In this document: in pieces, positions 50,561 through 63,397 of the stretch
Layout: each line of letters opens with the position of its first letter
Position numbering within the stretch: position 1 is the stretch's first letter
Assembly: GCA_014549065.1 (NCBI GenBank)
Contig: JACDOX010000001.1
Span: 6,592,694-6,656,693, forward strand
Length of the DNA stretch: 64,000 bases
Source of the DNA: Cardinalis cardinalis
Taxonomy: Eukaryota; Chordata; Aves; Passeriformes; Cardinalidae
Direction: 5' to 3'
The notes under the pieces: model-generated
Databases searched by the model: none
What the model saw: only the letters and a program-made list of their open reading frames with translations
What the model was told of the DNA's origin: nothing
Translations under genes and position numbers: made by a program

Positions 50561-53500
50561 TGGAACTCTGGTGTTCCAGAGTAGCAACAGCACTGCATAT
50601 ATACTTACATTCTACTGGTAATTTGGAAATTTTTTTCAAACTCTACAATGCACTGTTAGGTCAACAGAAGCATATTTAACTGCATGTATCATATCTGGGG
50701 CAAATTATTTGAGCTTCCAAAAATTCACTTATAAGTAAGAGCTACAAACATAAGGAATAGAAATATTATTAGTACTACATGGTCTAAAATTAAAATAAAA
50801 TATTTTACTTCTTAGCTGTTTTGTTGATTTTAAAATATACAATCTCTGAAAAATTACTTCAGTCTAATTCAAGAAATCTTAGTATATACTAAAAAAGGCT
50901 ATTTCTATTTTAAAGCCTTTTAAAAGCAGACAGTTGGTTTCAGTCAGCTGATTTGAACTGAAAATAAATACCTGTTTTTTTCTGTATAGTTACATAAAAT
51001 AAATGTCTCTTCTGAAGCTTAAAAAGCTATAAATTGTCTACAAAATTATCACTTGTTATTTACAGTATTCTGCACTGTATTCAATATAAGTATAACCTTT
51101 TTCTACCATTTCAATCATTGCTAAAAATACACCCCACCATTCACAAGAGACATGGTAGACAATTAATGCTGACCAGCACCCCGCAAGAAGCATAGCTTAG
51201 CAGTCTCCTCATGAGCACTTTGATTATATTAGACATTAAGAGCTGACATTTCAACTGCTTAAATTAACTGGCTCAGAGATGGACTGGTACTTAAAACTGA
51301 CTGCTACCCCTTAAGGATCCAGGATATTCNGGCCATTTTTTTGGTCCCTCCTTGATAACTGGCATATAAACATTATGATGCCCTTGATAACAACTATACA
51401 ATATGTAAACTCGTAAGTGTAAAATTCCAACACAGCAGAATATTTTGGTTATATGTAACTCATAGCTCTGTACCTACGCTCCATTAAAAAATAAAAAATG
51501 AGGAATTACTTAACAATTTTTTCTGTACCTTTAATGCTCCCAGCACAGGAGCTTGTGCTGTGTGCACAAGCATGCATCCCTGTGTTCAGAACAGGTAGAT
51601 CTCATCTAGAGATCTGGAGCAGAAACACGACTTAATGATCTGAGCATGGTGAAAAAAANGTTCTTCATTAACATCCTTTTGCAAAAAGTACAAATTTTTG
51701 ACTAGGAGGTAAGAAAATAGCTCTTCTCAGTGCAGAAAAAAATCTGCTACTTACTAAGTAATTCTGCCAANAAGTCAAACCCACAGTGAATTTAAGTCCA
51801 AAGAAGCAAAAGTCAGGAAAAGGAAAGCAAGGATGCCAGCCATGATTAATTTCAGAAAATTGAGCCAGAAATAAGGGAGAATTTAAAAATTACTCAAATT
51901 ACAACAGCAGTTTCAATCCAGGTTTCAAAACAAAGGACTAAATTGAATGTTGAAAACATAAATTGCCAAATCAGTTGCAAACTGAAGACCCTTATTAAAA
52001 CACCACAGGATTCCAGCCCCAGCAGAGAGTTGGGCAAGACAACCTCAGGAGGTTCCTTACAACTTCAAATGTTCTCTAAATCTGATGCTGCTTGAGAGCA
52101 CCAACATTGAACTCAATTCTTAGCCAGTATTTGGAGTATTTGGAGTCTGGGGACTAGACTTTCCCATGCTCCTCAGTATNTTATGTGGATGTTGTTAATA
52201 TGAGTGAGTATTAATAGAGCAAGTGCTAAAGGAAGTAACTGTTTACCCTTTCCCATTTATCACCGCTGCTTCAGGACTGCAGAATGGCTGTAAAGTGAGA
52301 TAAAGAAATCAGTGACCTTAAAATGCAGCACTGAGATAGATCACTGAAGCTTAAAAGGCTTGAGAAGAAAAAGGAGTTCTTATATGGAGAATGCTCTATT
52401 TCTGAATTATTAATTTAGCACTAAGCAGTAATTGCCTGCACTTATTAATTTTAAAAATATTAATTAGTAATAATTTATTGTAATATTAACTATAATAGTA
52501 CACAATACTATAATTAAAATAACAATTAAATGACAATTTATTAACTAAAAATCATAGGAATGAAACAGCACTCCAAAGAACTAATCAATTTTTGCCATAG
52601 CTGCTCACAGCCAATCCGCCTCCTAGCTAAACTCCACAAAATAAGGCTGCAAAGTAGGTCACAAAGAAAACTAGCACTGCAAAAAGGCACAGAGTAATTC
52701 TGCAGAGGGCAGACTTCCCAGTTCTACTATACAACATAGGTAACTTTGGGAAAAGTGTATACTTCAGTGTAAATACAGTCCTACTCANACCATCTTAAGA
52801 TTCAAATGCAACACAGCTGAATTCTAAACAGCACAAGCTCCTGACAGGAGCCTGACTGCAGAGCAGCGCAAAAACTAATATGCTTCTCAGAGTATTCCAA
52901 TNGATATAGCTTTCCAAGAACACTGGAAAAAATCCCTTTTAAATTATCATATCCTTTCTGTGTTAAGTCTGCAGGACAGCATTTGCTTTCAATCAACTTT
53001 TTCTACCATTCATCTTCCTTTCTGCAGTTCAGAAAAATAAATTTCCTCTCTCTAAAGCCAGACTTTGGAATAAACATGTATTAGCAGTAGCAGAAGAGGC
53101 TTTTATTTTTAGTATCTGCTATGTTTCCAACATGCTNCTCCACAAAAGAATTAGGGAAATTTGAGATCATCAAATTTATCCTCCAACTTCTCCACCATCC
53201 CTCCTGACCANGCTCCTCATCCAAACTATATAGCTGTACACAAAGTTTTATTATGGTGCAAGATGAAGCACATAGGTGGTACATAACAAACATACTTTCA
53301 AGGACTAGTAAGGCTGTGACATACAAAAAATATGTAAACTACATTTTTCTCAATGACTGTTCAGAATCATTACTGAATANGTTGGGAGTTTGTTTGACAG
53401 AATTTCCATTTTGAATATACATAAGGATTATAAAATGAAACACATGACAAATATTCCTAAAACCCAAAGGCACTGCTGTTTATTTAGATTTTTAAAATAT

Positions 53501-55484
53501 TATATCATGTAACAATAACAGATACATCCTGGCATTCTATTAAGTGGCAGATATCAGCCGGGAAGAAGTTTTTCTTCCCTCATAGTTTGCATTACAGCAA
53601 TTTATTTTAATCAATTTATTTAGGTGCTTCCCAAGTTCACTTTCATATATTGTTCATGTGTTTCTGAATTATATAAACCTCAGTCATGTCTTTTTATCTT
53701 AACCTAGAAATCAAGCCAACTTTCACAGTATCATAAATCATTGCTGCTACTGTCCATATACAAACTTAAAAGTATGTATTTTTAATCTAGGCAACAGTAA
53801 AACAAGACTAGAAAGCTTAGATGTTTTTATAGACAAAGATAAGGAATTTCTGAGGGTTTTTTTGATTTTTTGGTGAGGAAGTTAATTCTCAGCACAAGTT
53901 CTGTACTCACCTTAGTTCATCACTCAGGGCACCATCTCAGAGCCTACAACAAATGAACTTCATGGTATGTCCTCAACACAAAGCAGAAAGACACACAAAC
54001 CTTAGTGATTAATGATTCACAGTNTAAGAAAAATGTGTATTTTTTTTATGCCCTAAAAGGAGTGCCCCTTGTAGGTACTCTGTCATGTAGGGCCATCATC
54101 AAATTAGCAGTTTTATCTAACTTGGAAGAACTTGATTGGCAACACATCCTTTCCTCCATTGAGAAATTTCTGGGCAACATTTTATTTCTTTGAAGTAGAT
54201 TGTTCAATAACAAGAGTGTGGTCTTATGTTTTAGCACTGGATTGTCCTTTTCCACACAGATTCATTGCTGCTACTCAAGGAATAACTGCCCTCCCAGAAA
54301 TGGAAGGAGATTCAGTGCCTCTTAGCAAAGCCTGATGGCTTCCAAGAGATAACTAATCCCTGCAAGACTTATAATATTCACAGCAGTACTATCTGAGGCT
54401 GGGAAAGTTTTGTCAATGGGTAAAAGACATCAAGGCTTCTAAACATTTGGGATATTAAAAGAAATGAGTTACACTATGTGTGCAACTTCTTAAACCACTT
54501 GTAACTAAGTTGACTTAAGGAACAAGACTGCACCAAATTGCAGACAGAACTGAATTCCCATTTATCTGAAGGTCAAAAATTCAATGATTAAAAAAACCCA
54601 CTGCATCATGGGTTGTTTCTCTGGCTTGCCTTTTTTATNCATTAAACCTGTTCTATAGATCTATGTTATTTACACATTTGACACTGGGCAGTACTCAACT
54701 ATGGTAATACTANTTTTGAAGAACAAGGCACATTAGAAAACTAATTTTAAAAAGTCAGTACATCAACTAGTAAATTTAACAACCAGGTAAGAAGGCAACT
54801 TGACGAAATGACATTCTGTTTTCCACAGATCAATTGTCTTAGATTTATTTAATCAAAGGTATCATACAGTTACAAGCCCATGCATTTCAGAAAAATCTGA
54901 ACTTAAAATTTTTATGGAACAAAATTTTAAATAAAGCATATACAGATGTTTCTGGGTATCCAACTGGACTGGTAAGTCTAGATAAATATTATTTGAAACA
55001 TATGAGCAGAAGAACTGAGATTTTCATGTGATCGTTTATCTCTTCTTCTTCCGATCCACACCTGAAGATAAATCACAGCTGAGTAACTCTATGGATTGAA
55101 TCCTAGGCAAAAGCTCATAGCTGAACTCATAAATTCACTTCCCATTGGTTTCATGTTTATAGTACATCCCTTTTATACTGTTATTAAAAATAAAATAAAT
55201 AAGACTACATTTTAAAAATGTAGGCAGTATAACTACTAAAAATGTCATTTATGCATTTAATATGCTGACAAAATTAAAATTTCTGTCTACTTAAATTCAT
55301 TTTTATGATTACAAGATAATTCTTGTAATTCCCAAATGCTTTTGAAAATTACTACCTCTCATAGAAAATNTAGGTATTTCTATGTAATGAAACCACAGGA
55401 GAAATCATAGAGAAGATGCAACAGATTAACATGAAATAAATGTTAGAGACAGTATTTAAAAGGCACACAAATACTTCAAACACA
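50561..55484. other. Intergenic DNA downstream of RB1CC1; possible old CR1 tail
   Basis: No gene is recognised. A faint CR1-like 3' tail is seen at 52026-52075, and 52440-52555 is very AT-rich with TTAATTA words. Other open frames are short. Confidence 0.55.
52026..52075 (+). mobile_element. Possible degraded CR1 3' tail
   Basis: The words 'gagttgggcaagacaacctc' and 'aggaggttccttacaacttc' resemble the CR1 3' UTR pattern (gttggactagatgacctcc, aggtcccttccaacc). Only about 50 bases align by eye and no terminal tail is seen, so chance similarity is possible. Confidence 0.35.
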
Positions 55485-55498
55485 TACAGTTTCAAATC

Positions 55499-55504
55499 TT
55501 TATT
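55499..55504 (-). terminator. RB1CC1: RB1CC1 distal polyadenylation signal
   Basis: AATAAA is read on the minus strand. The 40 bases downstream read TGTATGTGTTTGAAG and TATTTGTGTGCC, a GU-rich element in the position expected for cleavage-stimulation factor. Cleavage is expected near 55485. Confidence 0.75.
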
Positions 55505-55864
55505 GTTTTAAAATTCTACATGTCTTTTACAATTACAATAATTTGTTACTTAAATGACTCTTGTATGGTTAATGTACAATGAGTTTTTTCCTGAAACTCA
55601 ACCATGAAATACAATTTCATCAATATGATTTTTCTAAATAGATTAATACAAGACTTCTGTTTTGTTGGGAAGAACAAGTGCTTCACCTTGAATAAACAGC
55701 ACAGGTGTCTTCCCTTCAGAATCTGTGTGATCAATCCATCGAAAGTGCTTTTGAAGATTGCAGATCTAACTGTGACTGATTTTCAAAATCAGTCCATCAA
55801 ATTACAAGGGTTTTTAAACATTAAATAGCATTTTCATGTAATGAAACAAGCTGCAGTAGTTATT

Positions 55865-55870
55865 TTTATT
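55865..55870 (-). terminator. RB1CC1: RB1CC1 possible proximal polyadenylation signal
   Basis: A second AATAAA hexamer on the minus strand about 505 bases after the stop codon. Its downstream region is less clearly GU-rich, so it may be a minor site or unused. Confidence 0.4.
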
Positions 55871-56374
55871 CATCTACTGAGGCAAACTCATGTTGAAGAA
55901 AAATTATATGATTATCTGCATGCAATGAACACCCTCTTTAAATAGTTGATGAATTTTACACATATAAAGAATCTGTTAAAGAGTGCAAGTACTTTGATAA
56001 TGATTTCACAAAAGGACATATGCTGGTAATAATGGTAACTAACATTTAACATCTAAATACAAGCTAATGTATATTTAACAGGCAATTAACATGGCAAACA
56101 AACCATGTTTCATGTGGTTGCCCTTAGAGAAAATGAACTCATTTGGTCCACACTCTTAAAGTTATCTAGGTAAAAAAAATCGAAGCAGTTAGGGCCAGAG
56201 TTTTTGATGAATTTCTAAAATGTCACCTGTTAAAAAGTAAAAGCAGTACATCAATGACGTATCTTGTCACATGACCTCAGTATAAAAAGATGGCCTTGTA
56301 TTTGGAGCGATGAACGAGCACTGAAGGACAAGTCAAAAAAGAATGGAGACAGAATGAACTAAAACTTGGTTGTG

Positions 56375-56452
56375 TTATACTTTCTTGTTCCATGGTACTG
56401 CTTTCACTCTGTAGAATTTTGTACCCAAAGGAACTTTGAATCTGTTTTGTGC
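56375..56452 (-). CDS. RB1CC1: RB1CC1 terminal coding exon with stop codon
   Basis: The exon encodes AQNRFKVPLGTKFYRVKAV then PWNKKV and a TAA stop at 56377-56375. The acceptor is TTTTGTAG (AG at 56454-56453). It carries the last Claw strands, including the basic residues around FYRVK implicated in binding receptor FIR motifs. From memory, the human protein has serine where this copy has proline just before the tryptophan; otherwise the end is near-identical. Confidence 0.97.
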   Translation of the reverse strand, partial: AQNRFKVPLGTKFYRVKAVPWNKKV

Positions 56453-56795
56453 CTACAAAAAAAGAATAAAAAAATTAAAATGTGGAATTACTCTACTGAT
56501 TTTTGTACTTTTAAGCTCAAACTGATTCCCACTACTCAGTATTCAGGAGACCCTTAGGAGTCTGGCAGGGCTCTGGACANTGTGGATGTAAATACCCAAC
56601 CCATTGCTCGCTCAACTCTTCTGGTTCCCCTATGCTTGCAATTCACTGACTCAAAAGAAAAACAGGAATAGCAGAACTTAGGACAATTTTCATCTAACCT
56701 CTTATGCAGAGAGAATTTGTCACAACTGTTAAAAATACTAAAAGATACTTTTTTCTCTATTAATCACAGATGATTTCTCATTACTATTTTCTTAC

Positions 56796-56866
56796 CTTTT
56801 TTGCCTGGCAATACTCCTTTTCCATCACTTTTCCTAGCACCCACGGTCTCCTAGATGCACCTGATG
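56796..56866 (-). CDS. RB1CC1: RB1CC1 coding exon, middle of the Claw domain
   Basis: Seventy-one bases begin with CA, completing an alanine codon, then encode SGASRRPWVLGKVMEKEYC followed by QAKK. The acceptor is TTTCTCTTTAG (AG at 56868-56867) and the donor is GTAAGA (56795-56794). The basic and aromatic residues RRPW and the EKEYC segment are typical of the Claw. The exon ends in phase 0. Confidence 0.97.
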
Positions 56867-58391
56867 CTAAAGAGAAAATGTATGTAATACTTTGGATAAG
56901 CAACTACAGGTACCAGGATATTAGATTATATTTTCATTAAAAGCAGATTTTTTTAAAACAGTTTAAATAAACAAACAAACATGAAGTAAGGTCAGATTTA
57001 AACGCAATATTTTGGTGGCCCTTAGAACAATAATTTGCAGTACCTAGGCCAACACCAATTTTACCCTATCACAAATACAACTAGTGTTCTGAATTTCACT
57101 TTCCCCACTTCCCTGATACAGGAAAAGAATCAAGACAGTTTCCTGAAGCAGTGAGACGAAGACAAATGTGTCCCTCAGGCAGTTGTTAAGTCTTGATATT
57201 TATCTGCAGTTTTCTTAGATTTGTGATTAACTCTATTCAGCAATTGGTAAGGACCAGAGCAAGCTAAGTCTATTTGAAAACAGGCCAGCGAATTATGTAC
57301 TCACTGTAATGGAGAAACTGACATGGCTTCTACCTCATGTATGTCAACAACCAGTAAGAAAAGTCTACCAGTAAGAAAAGTCTACAGCTATGTATGCACT
57401 ACTAATGCCATAAGTCAGCATATATTACATCTGGAAGTAAGACAGNCATTTTCCCCTCAGGTTTCACAGATGACACATGGCACAGATCCCTCAGCATATT
57501 CACAATCCAGTTAGGGCTTAGTGGTCTTCTGGAGAATACACAATTTTTCAAGATCTACAATCTTTCATCAGAACTGCAACCTACAGTGAGTCTGCTCAGG
57601 GAAATTATTTGACAGCTTGACACTCAATAACACAGAAACTTTCACTGATAAGTTAGAATTAATACAAATTTTCTTTTGTTGCATATTCTTAGAAGTTTTT
57701 ACAAAGTTGGGAACACAAGTGGGTTTGCAAAAAACCACGATGGTTTAAAGACNTTTCCATTAATCCACTTCATGTAGAGCCCATGGTTTAGTGCATTGTT
57801 ATTTTTCCTCATTTAAAAAGATATCAATTTTGCTAAGTTTAGACAGCTGCCAAAAAAAAGCCAACAAAAACTTTGAAAATTATGGGACAAAAAAAAGTAA
57901 ATGTGTCATCAACTTGAACATAAAGAAATACTGGAAGTCTTCTCTGAAAGTATTATAATAAATACCATTTTAATTTGGTAATATGAGCAAAAATACTGCT
58001 TGCAAACTCCCATATACTCTTGTCTACATTTTTTTATTTATTATTTATGCTGAGTAGTTAAAGCAGCCTGATGGGAATGTTAACATACTCTATGTGTGTA
58101 CCAAATAGGCATATTCTCCTTCTTTTTTTTTTCCACAGCTTACTTTGAAGATGCAGATATTTTTGCCCAGTTTTCCAAGATATTAACATCTATATAAATT
58201 TTTAATTAAACATGTTCTGCTTTGAAAAATATTTTGCACCAGAACAAGCAGCAAAAGCTACAAAGAAAGCTGACAACTATTACATGCTTCTTGTAATTTA
58301 TCACATATATAGTTATAAAAATCATTTAGTGTTACACAGTTAAGATTATTAGTTGTAAGAGGAGATAATTAGAAAAAAATCTGACACTTAC
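56867..58391 (-). other. RB1CC1: RB1CC1 intron between the two larger Claw exons
   Basis: Noncoding, AT-rich, about 1.5 kb. It holds the 17-bp tandem duplication and a T-rich run near 58121-58132. No other feature seen. Confidence 0.85.
57351..57384. repeat. Perfect 17-bp tandem duplication in an RB1CC1 intron
   Basis: The word CCAGTAAGAAAAGTCTA occurs twice with no spacer and no mismatch. Both units contain AGTAAG, which is donor-like on the plus strand, opposite to the gene. Confidence 0.93.
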
Positions 58392-58528
58392 CACACTCAC
58401 CTGGTTTGAGATCCAGTGCAGCAAGGGATTCTGAGTGCAAGAAATACAAGGTTGGACTAACAGTAAACAAGACGTAGTTGTCATGCCTTTCATCCAAGAT
58501 AATGAGTACCAAATCGCCAACCTGAAAA
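58392..58528 (-). CDS. RB1CC1: RB1CC1 coding exon, first half of the Claw domain
   Basis: This exon encodes the beta-strand-rich first half of the Claw domain, which folds as a dimer and binds LIR/FIR motifs of selective-autophagy receptors such as p62 and CCPG1. Recognisable text includes FQVGDLVLIILDERHDNYVL and LYFLHSESLAALDLKP. The acceptor is TTTTTCCCCTAG (AG at 58530-58529). Two good donors lie nine bases apart. Using GT at 58391-58390 gives a 137-base exon ending in codons for Gly-Glu-Cys. Using GT at 58400-58399 gives 128 bases without those three residues. Both keep the frame, because each leaves a single G that joins CA of the next exon to give alanine. Confidence 0.97.
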
Positions 58529-60291
58529 CTAGGGGAAAAAAGAAAATCACAGAACTTAACTAAACAAAAATCACAGAAACTTAAAGCTACAGTAATTACA
58601 CTACANTTTCCCCCCATGTATTACATGAGACAGACTAAGTTGAAGAGCAGCAGACATTTCCACATGTTATGCCAACTAATACACATTTCCTATTTTCNTA
58701 AGACAACAAAAGCAGGCTACCTTTAAAAAGTAGCTTTTGAAATGTTCTAAACCCATCAGCTCTAATTCTCTTTCTCAAAAGAACTGTCCTTTGTTTCTTT
58801 AAAACACAATCAAAAATACCTAATTAAATGCTAGTGTTTCAATTCTGTATTATTTTTATTCACCGGTACTTAAGGTAACCATCACTGTAGTGGTATTTAC
58901 AAACATTTTTTGTTGNTTTAAACTGAAACAAAATTGAACACAGAAAAATACAGCACGAACATTTATGCAGCTTCCAATCTTAAAATTTTAAGCAAACATG
59001 ACAAGTAAGGGATGAAGTGTTTATCTTTGATCAAATGATAAAAAGTCAAAGAAACACTGTGGCAACTGTACATAAAANATTTTAAAACTCTGCTTTTCTG
59101 ACAGCAGGGTAACACAAAGAAACCAAGTTCTCATGCGAAGTTTCAACTANAGAATTCAGAGAGCAACTTCTGTCTCCAAGCTTCTTGTTCCACACTGTAA
59201 AGTATTGCGAGTAAATTATTTACCCATTAATGAAATGAAATCTAAATTAGCTACAAATTAAGCATTAGATCACAAGGGAGCTCTAGGAATAAATATTACT
59301 ACTCCTCTGGGGATGAGCNAGGAAGTGCAAAGAAAGTGAAAAACTTCTCCATAGGAGGAGACTACATATATACAGACAATCAATTGAGTAAATCAAGAGA
59401 AATTNAGGTCATCATCTTTAAAGTTCATTTTTGGATTAAATAAACAATACTGCAAACTTTTCTGCCTAGACTTACTATGAAGACAGGCTATATTGACTTA
59501 AAAACATCTCTACTGGACAGATGAATTATTCTTTCATACCATTTTCCTCCTCAAAAACTACCAAGACACTTGGGACAATTTTCAGATNCTACAGGGAAAA
59601 CAAAATTATTCTCCACATCTTGATTTTGTTACAGCAAAAATGAAAACTGGCATAATTCAGAAAACATTAATAGAAAAATCTGTGCAGGTTTTCTCTTTCT
59701 NCAGAGATTTTTTTTGTATTATTCAAGTAATATATAAGCCTAGTATTAATTGAAAGTTGTCTGTAGCTTTTACATTTTTCAAGAATACTTCTTTTTCCAG
59801 CAACAATTCTAAATGCAGCCGCTAACAGATTGACAATACTTAACAAAATGTTCCAGTTATTTCATTTCATTCAGTTAGAGTAAGACAAGAAAACTTGGAA
59901 GACTTCAGGAAGGTAAGACTTCTCTTGAAATATAATACAGCACTACGCATATTCAGGATGAANGTATTTCCTTTTTCTTAGACTTCAAGGTTACAAGTAA
60001 AAAAAAAGTAATCTAAAAAAAGCCTCAGAGAATTCTAGAAATCCTACAAAGTATGGAATTCAAGAAAGTCACTGACAGAGAATTCAAAAAGGCCATTTCA
60101 TTGTTTATAAAAAGGTTTTATAAAATTTGATTTATACCTAACTGGGACTGTTCAATAGCTGATGGCTAAATTATAGTGATCTATGCATCCTTTCACCACA
60201 GAGCAAGAACAGTAGAATTATAACATTAACTATACACTTATTTTATTGCAAGCATACTCATCTNTTTACATGAAAATTAACATCTACTTAC
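58529..60291 (-). other. RB1CC1: RB1CC1 intron upstream of the Claw exons
   Basis: Noncoding, AT-rich, about 1.8 kb, phase 2. I see no repeat family or gene inside it. Confidence 0.85.
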
Positions 60292-60350
60292 TCTCTAATT
60301 GCTATCTTTTCAGAATGTCTTGAGGATACTGATGACATGCTTTGGGACAT
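60292..60350 (-). CDS. RB1CC1: RB1CC1 coding exon, serine-rich linker to the Claw domain
   Basis: Fifty-nine bases encode MSQSMSSVSSRHSEKIAIR plus two bases (GA) of an aspartate codon completed by T in the next exon. The acceptor is TTTTTATAG (AG at 60352-60351) and the donor is GTAAGT (60291-60290). The serine-rich text matches the flexible linker just before the FIP200 Claw. The methionines are internal, so this is not a start exon. Confidence 0.96.
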
Positions 60351-63349
60351 CTATAAAAAGAGAAAAAGCTATAAAGTACTGGCAAGCTATGATGAAATGT
60401 GCATTGCAGGTAAGAATATGGCAAGATGATTTTTCATTGATTTCAAACAGTGCCTAGTCTTGTAGATTTTATACTCACTCAGAAAACCCACCACACTTTT
60501 GTGATCCTGTTCTGTAGTGGGTTCGGTTGCTTGTGGTTCAGTTTTGGTTTTTACTATTGTACTTTTCTTTTAATAGCTACCTTTGATCATAAAAGTTCCT
60601 GCATAACTAACTTCTCCCTCATTATTTAAAACTGGGAAGGGCTTTTCATATCAGTGCCAGTNAAGATTTACTCTGGGCATACACAAGACCTATGACAAAA
60701 CTGTCCATTCTAACAGAGAAGTCACTGGCANCAGAAAAGGCTGATGGTAGAACACCACAGATTAAACATGTTTATTACAATTAAACTCTAGATGTTGAGC
60801 TTAATATAGTACCTCAGTTTTTCTACAGTCACAAAATCTCAAGTTTATTGTAATCAACAGGGCAGCACTCCCTGGAACAAAACTGGAGTCAGATTTACTA
60901 AGACCAAACAAAGGTTCAATTCTGTAAGGTTTTCGACATAAGAATTATCTCCTATATGTANATTTTCTTTTAATTCTGTTTAAATTAATAAAATACTGGC
61001 ACATCTAACAACTTCAACAGGACAAACTAGACCTAAAAATAAACATAAGTGAACACAAAGTTTCTACAAGAACTGTGTTAACAAGAAATGACAATGGGTA
61101 ATTAATGCTACTTCTATCTCCAAAGGAACACCTATCACATATGCAGGCAAGTAGGCAGGGAAACCTGTTTTGNTGTAAATGTATCAGTTCCATTACCCTC
61201 TGGTAACCTCCTTACAACAGACAATTCATAATTGCTCCACAGAAACTCTGACTGGATGTCCTGCAATTTTTCCATCCATTCCTACTTCCTGNAAAATTTA
61301 TACATGCTATTCAAACNCACATTGCTCACACTTGAAGTTCAGCATGTGATTTTTAAGCTGTAACTCAGATATTGTTCCCTACAGAGAACTTCCTTCCTAT
61401 TGTCAATCTTGCCCCCTGCCTTCCTCAGAGGCAGTACCAGCCTGTTTTTGTAGGAGCCTGAAGCCTATCTGCAGCTCATTTTCTTCATTTCTTCAAAGAA
61501 TGGGTCCAAATTGAATGCAGTGCATCACAGAATGCTCTCAAATNCTGATGACACCTTCAGCAGTTTTGTTTACAGGATCCGACTTCAGATTATTTAGTTT
61601 TTATTTTTTATTTTAAAAAAATAATTTAGAGGCTACCTTTCTTCCTTGAAAATGTTGCAGCTAGCATGAAATTTGTCAAATTTATTTGGACTATTCACAA
61701 AANTGTTTGAGAGTTCCCTTCAGATATNCAGACCAGATATTTTCTTGTTATTTTTTCAAACTGGAGTAAGTGTTAAATGAAAACACAAAATAGCTTGATT
61801 TCTGTAGATTTTCTGAAGTTAACTTCTAACTTCAAGAAAAACAGAACAAACTAGAATGTTGAGAATAATTAAACTAAAACCTANTAAGGAATGTTTCATT
61901 AATACAATTGTAGTAGCCTTTATACAGAAAAAAAATTGTTCCCTTTTCAATAACTCATTTACTGTAACAAAAATCTTGTAATAACATTCCATGTATTAAA
62001 AGGAGNTCCTTTTTGTTCCTTGTAGAAGNAACCCACAAGTTCTTTTGCAAAAGCCAATGACCTATGAAGATTTTCTTTTTCACACATAATGCTTTCTGAG
62101 CTCCTTATCTGAAGTACCTCAATAGAAATAAACTTGAAGTGTATTGAAGTGTTGATGTATATCTCAATTTTAGAAGTACATTTAAAAGGAGGGGGACAGG
62201 GAAAGAAGGATGAAGAGATAAATGATAAAAACTCACCATATAAAAACTCACTTTATAAGTGAGGAATTTAAAAGCTATAAGGTTCCTTTTAGAAATCAAA
62301 TTTGAATTGCTTTAGAGACCAAAGAACCACCAATTTCTCCTACATGGCTTTGTATTAATCACAACAAGAATAATCCTCTATTTGTCTCATACACAGGGTT
62401 TCTTCCATTGCATTTTACTCTAATATGACAAGAGATCAAGGGTTTGATTCAGGAAATCTACAGAGAGGTTTAGAAAACTTGGTGAATTTTGAGATTTTAT
62501 TGTAAAAACTACATTAAATAAATTCTGTATATTTCACTGACATTCTGAATTTAAAAAAATCCTTCAAAATTATACTTTTAGATGCCTTGCAGTCCTTTCT
62601 CACACCTGGTATGAAGTCTAACTTCCCACTACAGAGGTATCAGTTCCTACCAAACCTTTAGGTATCACCTGTCACTTAAAGAAAGTGTGATCTCCATATC
62701 CAGTCCAACCAAAGGATGTGCCTGTTTCCTATACACTCAGGAATTTTTTTAAGACTTAAAACTGAGACCTGCTAGCACAGATAAAGTGGGAATAAATACA
62801 AAAAGAATTTATACTACAGGAATCAAGGGCACTCTGTCACTAAATTTTTTCCTTCCATAGGCATTTACTGTAGCATTTCATATGGTGGCTGCCTGCCTGC
62901 ATTTCCAGCTACTAGGCAGAATTACAGTTTCACACCTTACCAAGGTGGCAGGTGNAGCTTTCACAAAACAATGTGTAAATTATTGTTCACGCCCCCAATT
63001 ATGCTTAAAGTGCAGGCATATTTATATTCTTGTAAAATGGCCTTTAATCTACTGCTGCTGAAAACTGAGTCATGGTGCCCTGGAAATTACCACCCCATTA
63101 CCCCAACTCTGGATGGTCTGTATTCTTNGGGAAGAAGTCACTTTTCAGTCCTGTGAACCTTTTTCCATGAGAAGACTAAGCTCATGTACCTCTGGAAGGT
63201 TTTCAGGTTACCTATTCAGCACTTGCCATAACACTTAAAAGATTTTTTAAATCAATAAAATAACATTCTTAGATTTTAACAAACTTNACGTTTTTAAGCT
63301 TTTCTTATTTTTTCATGAGGCTTAAATAATGGATTGCACAAATACTTAC
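60351..63349 (-). other. RB1CC1: RB1CC1 intron between coiled-coil and linker exons
   Basis: Noncoding, AT-rich, about 3.0 kb, phase 0. No extra exon, RNA gene or recognisable transposon was seen. Confidence 0.8.
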
Positions 63350-63397
63350 CAATCTTTGATTTAATCTCTTATTTTCCTCTTCTTTCAACTGCAAAGT
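63350..63397 (-). CDS. RB1CC1: RB1CC1 coding exon, end of the coiled coil
   Basis: Forty-eight bases encode 16 residues, TLQLKEEENKRLNQRL, a charged heptad-like stretch that matches the last part of the FIP200 coiled coil before the Claw linker. The acceptor is TTTTATTTTAG (AG at 63399-63398) and the donor is GTAAGT (63349-63348). The exon is phase 0 at both ends, agreeing with the next exon beginning on a full ATG codon. The leucine-containing coiled coil in FIP200 mediates dimerisation. Confidence 0.93.

Larger units (their letters stand above)
55485..56374 (-). other. RB1CC1: RB1CC1 3' UTR
   Basis: The UTR starts after the TAA at 56377-56375. The best end is set by an AATAAA on the minus strand (55504-55499) followed by a GU-rich downstream element, giving about 890 bases. 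A second AATAAA at 55870-55865 could give a shorter form of about 490 to 530 bases. Open frames on either strand here are noncoding. Confidence 0.75.

Noticed and set aside
55546..55828. Open frames on both strands at the end of RB1CC1
   Set aside because: They lie inside the RB1CC1 3' UTR, upstream of its polyadenylation signal, and show no conservation signal that I can recognise.
58332..58617. Minus-strand open frames read straight through the RB1CC1 Claw exon, including an N-terminal MIFFFPLVF start
   Set aside because: The first residues come from the intron before the TAG acceptor at 58530-58529 and the last from beyond the donor. The true coding part is the exon at 58528-58392.
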